Part shown: piece by piece, positions 6,137 through 7,530 of the stretch | How positions within the stretch are numbered: the first letter of the stretch is position 1 | How the letters are laid out: every line of letters starts with the position of its first letter | Assembly (NCBI GenBank): GCA_016209585.1 | Contig: JACQVU010000533.1 | Location: forward strand, 1-7,530 | Direction of reading: 5' to 3' | DNA length: 7,530 nucleotides | Source: Planctomycetota bacterium | GTDB lineage: Bacteria; Planctomycetota; UBA8742; JACQVU01 | Made by a program: the position numbers and the translations under genes | Notes under the pieces: model-generated | Database searches by the model: none | The model's input: only the letters and a program-made list of their open reading frames with translations | Told to the model about the DNA's origin: nothing

Positions 6137-6309
6137 TTCCGTAACCTGTTTATGCTCAAGCAGTTATGAAGAAGTCTGTTTCCCAGGGGGTGTCCCAGGG
6201 GGTGTTGCCGATACGGATTGGGGGCGTGAAGAGTCGCAATGGACGCCTCCCAGACCGGCTTGGATCGGGGGCTGGCTCCGCACTGTGGCGCGCCTCGACG
6301 AAACCGCCG
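6129..6309. other. Non-coding stretch between att core and recombinase gene
   Basis: This 181-bp stretch is somewhat more AT-rich at 6137-6180 than its surroundings. It holds the tandem 12-bp repeat, with no credible gene and no clear terminator hairpin for the recombinase. It most likely forms the element's attachment-region DNA. Confidence 0.4.
6181..6204 (+). repeat. Tandem 12-bp direct repeat, candidate arm-type site
   Basis: TCCCAGGGGGTG is repeated twice without a spacer, about 50 bp from the tRNA-derived core and about 105 bp from the recombinase stop. Tandem short repeats beside the core are typical of arm-type or excisionase binding sites. The assignment rests on position only. Confidence 0.45.
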
Positions 6310-7479
6310 CTACCCGTCCACGCGCGCGGATTCGGAACCGCCGGCGCCGATGGTGGGATCGGCCAACGCGCCCGCCAGCCGGTCGATGGCCGACTTCGCG
6401 GCCGCCGGCGCGAAGTGCGCATACCGCATCGTCACCTGCGGGCTGGTGTGACCCAGAATCTTCCCCACGTCGAACAGGCTGACACCCGCCGCCACCATCA
6501 TCGACGCGGCGGAGTGACGCAGCGCGTGGAACGTGACCTTGGGCTTCTTGTCGGCGGGAATCGCTTCGCACCGGGCGACCGCCGCCTTGAGCCTCGCTCC
6601 CAGGATGGCGTCGGTGAGAGGGAGCGCCGCGCCCGCCTTCGCCGTGAAGACCGGATCGCTCCCGTCCAGGGCGATAACTTGACGCTTCGCCTTGAGGTCC
6701 GCCAGCGCGGCACGCAAAGTGGGAGTCAGGGGAACCACGCGCCCGCGCCCGGACTTCTCGACTTCCGGGCGGATGGTCATCGAGCCGGCCGTCAGGTCCA
6801 CGTCGCGCCACTGGAGCGACAGCAACTCCCCGCGCCGCGCCCCGGTGTGAATGGCGGCGAGAAGGACCGGGCGCACCAGGTCATCAGCAGCGGCGATCAA
6901 CGCCCGCGCCTCACCCGGATCGAGATAGGTTTCCCGCGCGCGCCCCCGCTCGCTGAACCGCTCCACCTTGCCGCCCGCCAGGGGGTTGGTGTCGCAGTAA
7001 CGCATGCGCGCCGCCCAGCGAAACAGCGCCGAGATCAACGAAAAGTCGCGGTTGACCGCCGCCCCGCTGACGTCGCTCTCCGCGCGCTGCCGGCCCCAGC
7101 GTTCGATTTCATCGGCGCCGATGTCCACCAGGTACTTGCCCGACCACGGCGCGCGGCAGATCGCGCCGAGGCGGAACCCGTCCACTTCCACCGTGCTCGC
7201 CTTCTTCTTCTTCCTCGCCGCCGCCAAGTATTCAACCGAAGCGTCCCGAAACGTGAGCCGACTCCCGCGCCGGTCGCCGAACACATCGGCGAGCACGGCG
7301 TCAATGGTCGCGCCCCCGCTGAGCAGCGCATGCGCGGTCGATAGTTTCTTCTTGGCCGCTTCCCGCGTCGGCCCCGCTGACCGCCGATACCGCTGGCCGT
7401 TCCACACGAATTCCGTGTAGTACCCCGGCCGCGGCGCACGGGTGATGATGCTGCCGAACACGTTCCGCTTCGTAGCCAT
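6310..7479 (-). CDS. Tyrosine recombinase / phage-type integrase
   Basis: This 389-residue site-specific recombinase is complete and probably active. It is expected to cut and rejoin DNA at the adjacent tRNA-Ser core through a covalent tyrosine intermediate. Residues 1 to about 55 (GYYTEFVWNGQRYRRS, then EAAKKKLSTAHALL) look like a small arm-DNA-binding domain. Residues about 75-175 form the helical core-binding domain, with a basic RKKKK at 89-93. The catalytic domain begins near 180. All catalytic residues are seen: R215 (HTGARRGEL), K242 (EVEKSGRG), H318 and R321 (HALRH), H344 (GHTSP) and nucleophile Y353 (MRYAHF). ATG 7479 is chosen because AAGGGAG lies 7 bp upstream; an in-frame ATG at 7527 would add 16 residues without support. 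The gene runs towards the att site, stopping about 180 bp from it. The length is usual for the family. No excisionase gene is visible in the window. Confidence 0.95.
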   Translation of the reverse strand: MATKRNVFGSIITRAPRPGYYTEFVWNGQRYRRSAGPTREAAKKKLSTAHALLSGGATIDAVLADVFGDRRGSRLTFRDASVEYLAAARKKKKASTVEVDGFRLGAICRAPWSGKYLVDIGADEIERWGRQRAESDVSGAAVNRDFSLISALFRWAARMRYCDTNPLAGGKVERFSERGRARETYLDPGEARALIAAADDLVRPVLLAAIHTGARRGELLSLQWRDVDLTAGSMTIRPEVEKSGRGRVVPLTPTLRAALADLKAKRQVIALDGSDPVFTAKAGAALPLTDAILGARLKAAVARCEAIPADKKPKVTFHALRHSAASMMVAAGVSLFDVGKILGHTSPQVTMRYAHFAPAAAKSAIDRLAGALADPTIGAGGSESARVDG

Positions 7480-7486
7480 AATCTCT

Positions 7487-7493
7487 CTCCCTT
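7487..7493 (-). promoter_or_regulatory. Ribosome-binding site AAGGGAG of the recombinase
   Basis: AAGGGAG on the minus strand lies 7 bp upstream of the ATG at 7479-7477. It supports this start over the in-frame ATG at 7527. Confidence 0.65.
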
Positions 7494-7530
7494 CTTGTCT
7501 GTCGGGCGCGGGGCGTCTTCGCTCCACCCC

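Larger units (their letters stand above)
6069..7530. mobile_element. Left end of an integrative element at tRNA-Ser (continues past window)
   Basis: The junction consists of the tRNA-Ser 3' half (6069-6128), non-coding DNA with a tandem 12-bp repeat, and a complete tyrosine recombinase gene whose 3' end faces the att site. This order is typical of genomic islands, integrative elements and prophages that insert into tRNA genes. The tRNA 5' half is absent here, so the element body must lie to the right and the reconstituted tRNA-Ser at its far end. No cargo beyond the recombinase is visible, so island, prophage and integrative-conjugative element cannot be separated. Confidence 0.7.

Noticed and set aside
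6069..6160. A complete functional tRNA-Ser
   Set aside because: No sequence to the right can pair with acceptor strand CCTCTCC and no D arm is recognisable, so only the 3' half is present.

Overview
The window is visibly GC-rich, with strong G/C third positions that create long open shadow frames on both strands. It reads as chromosomal DNA of a GC-rich, probably uncultured bacterium. The combination of secreted QGRLT-type repeat proteins, a GxxExxY protein and a Cys4-motif/HEAT-like protein with a C-terminal membrane helix would suit Planctomycetota or a neighbouring environmental phylum. That placement is inference; nothing here (no rRNA, no housekeeping gene) fixes the taxon.

Left part (1-5178, + strand): two tandem paralogous genes encode repetitive fibre-like proteins. 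The first is cut by the window start, and only one repeat and the C-terminal domain are seen. The second (1480-5178, 1232 aa) is complete, with a signal peptide, an N-terminal domain, about 15 repeats of 48 residues and the same C-terminal domain ending in CTYHCG. Between the two sits a small GxxExxY gene (1026-1475) inside a 445-bp segment bounded by a 21-bp imperfect inverted repeat (993-1013 and 1417-1437, 19/21 matches). This looks like a cassette dropped between two formerly adjacent genes.

Middle (5179-5917): a 16-bp perfect palindrome lies between the fibre gene and a convergent minus-strand gene. That gene encodes a 237-aa protein with an N-terminal C-x4-C-x16-C-x2-C motif, a helical HEAT-like middle and a C-terminal membrane helix.

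Right part (6069-7530): a 60-bp 3' half of a tRNA-Ser (anticodon CGA, minus strand) is present without its 5' half. About 180 bp further right is the end of a complete tyrosine recombinase gene (6310-7479, minus strand), with a tandem 12-bp repeat between them. This is the expected architecture of one junction of an integrative element that uses the tRNA-Ser gene as attachment site. The element runs rightwards out of the window, so its cargo and the predicted intact tRNA-Ser at the far end are not visible.

The strongest second-look items are the inverted-repeat GxxExxY cassette, the tRNA-Ser/integrase junction, and the shared CTYHCG C-terminal domain on two tandem repeat proteins. I did not find a complete, clearly new multi-gene system inside these 7.5 kb.
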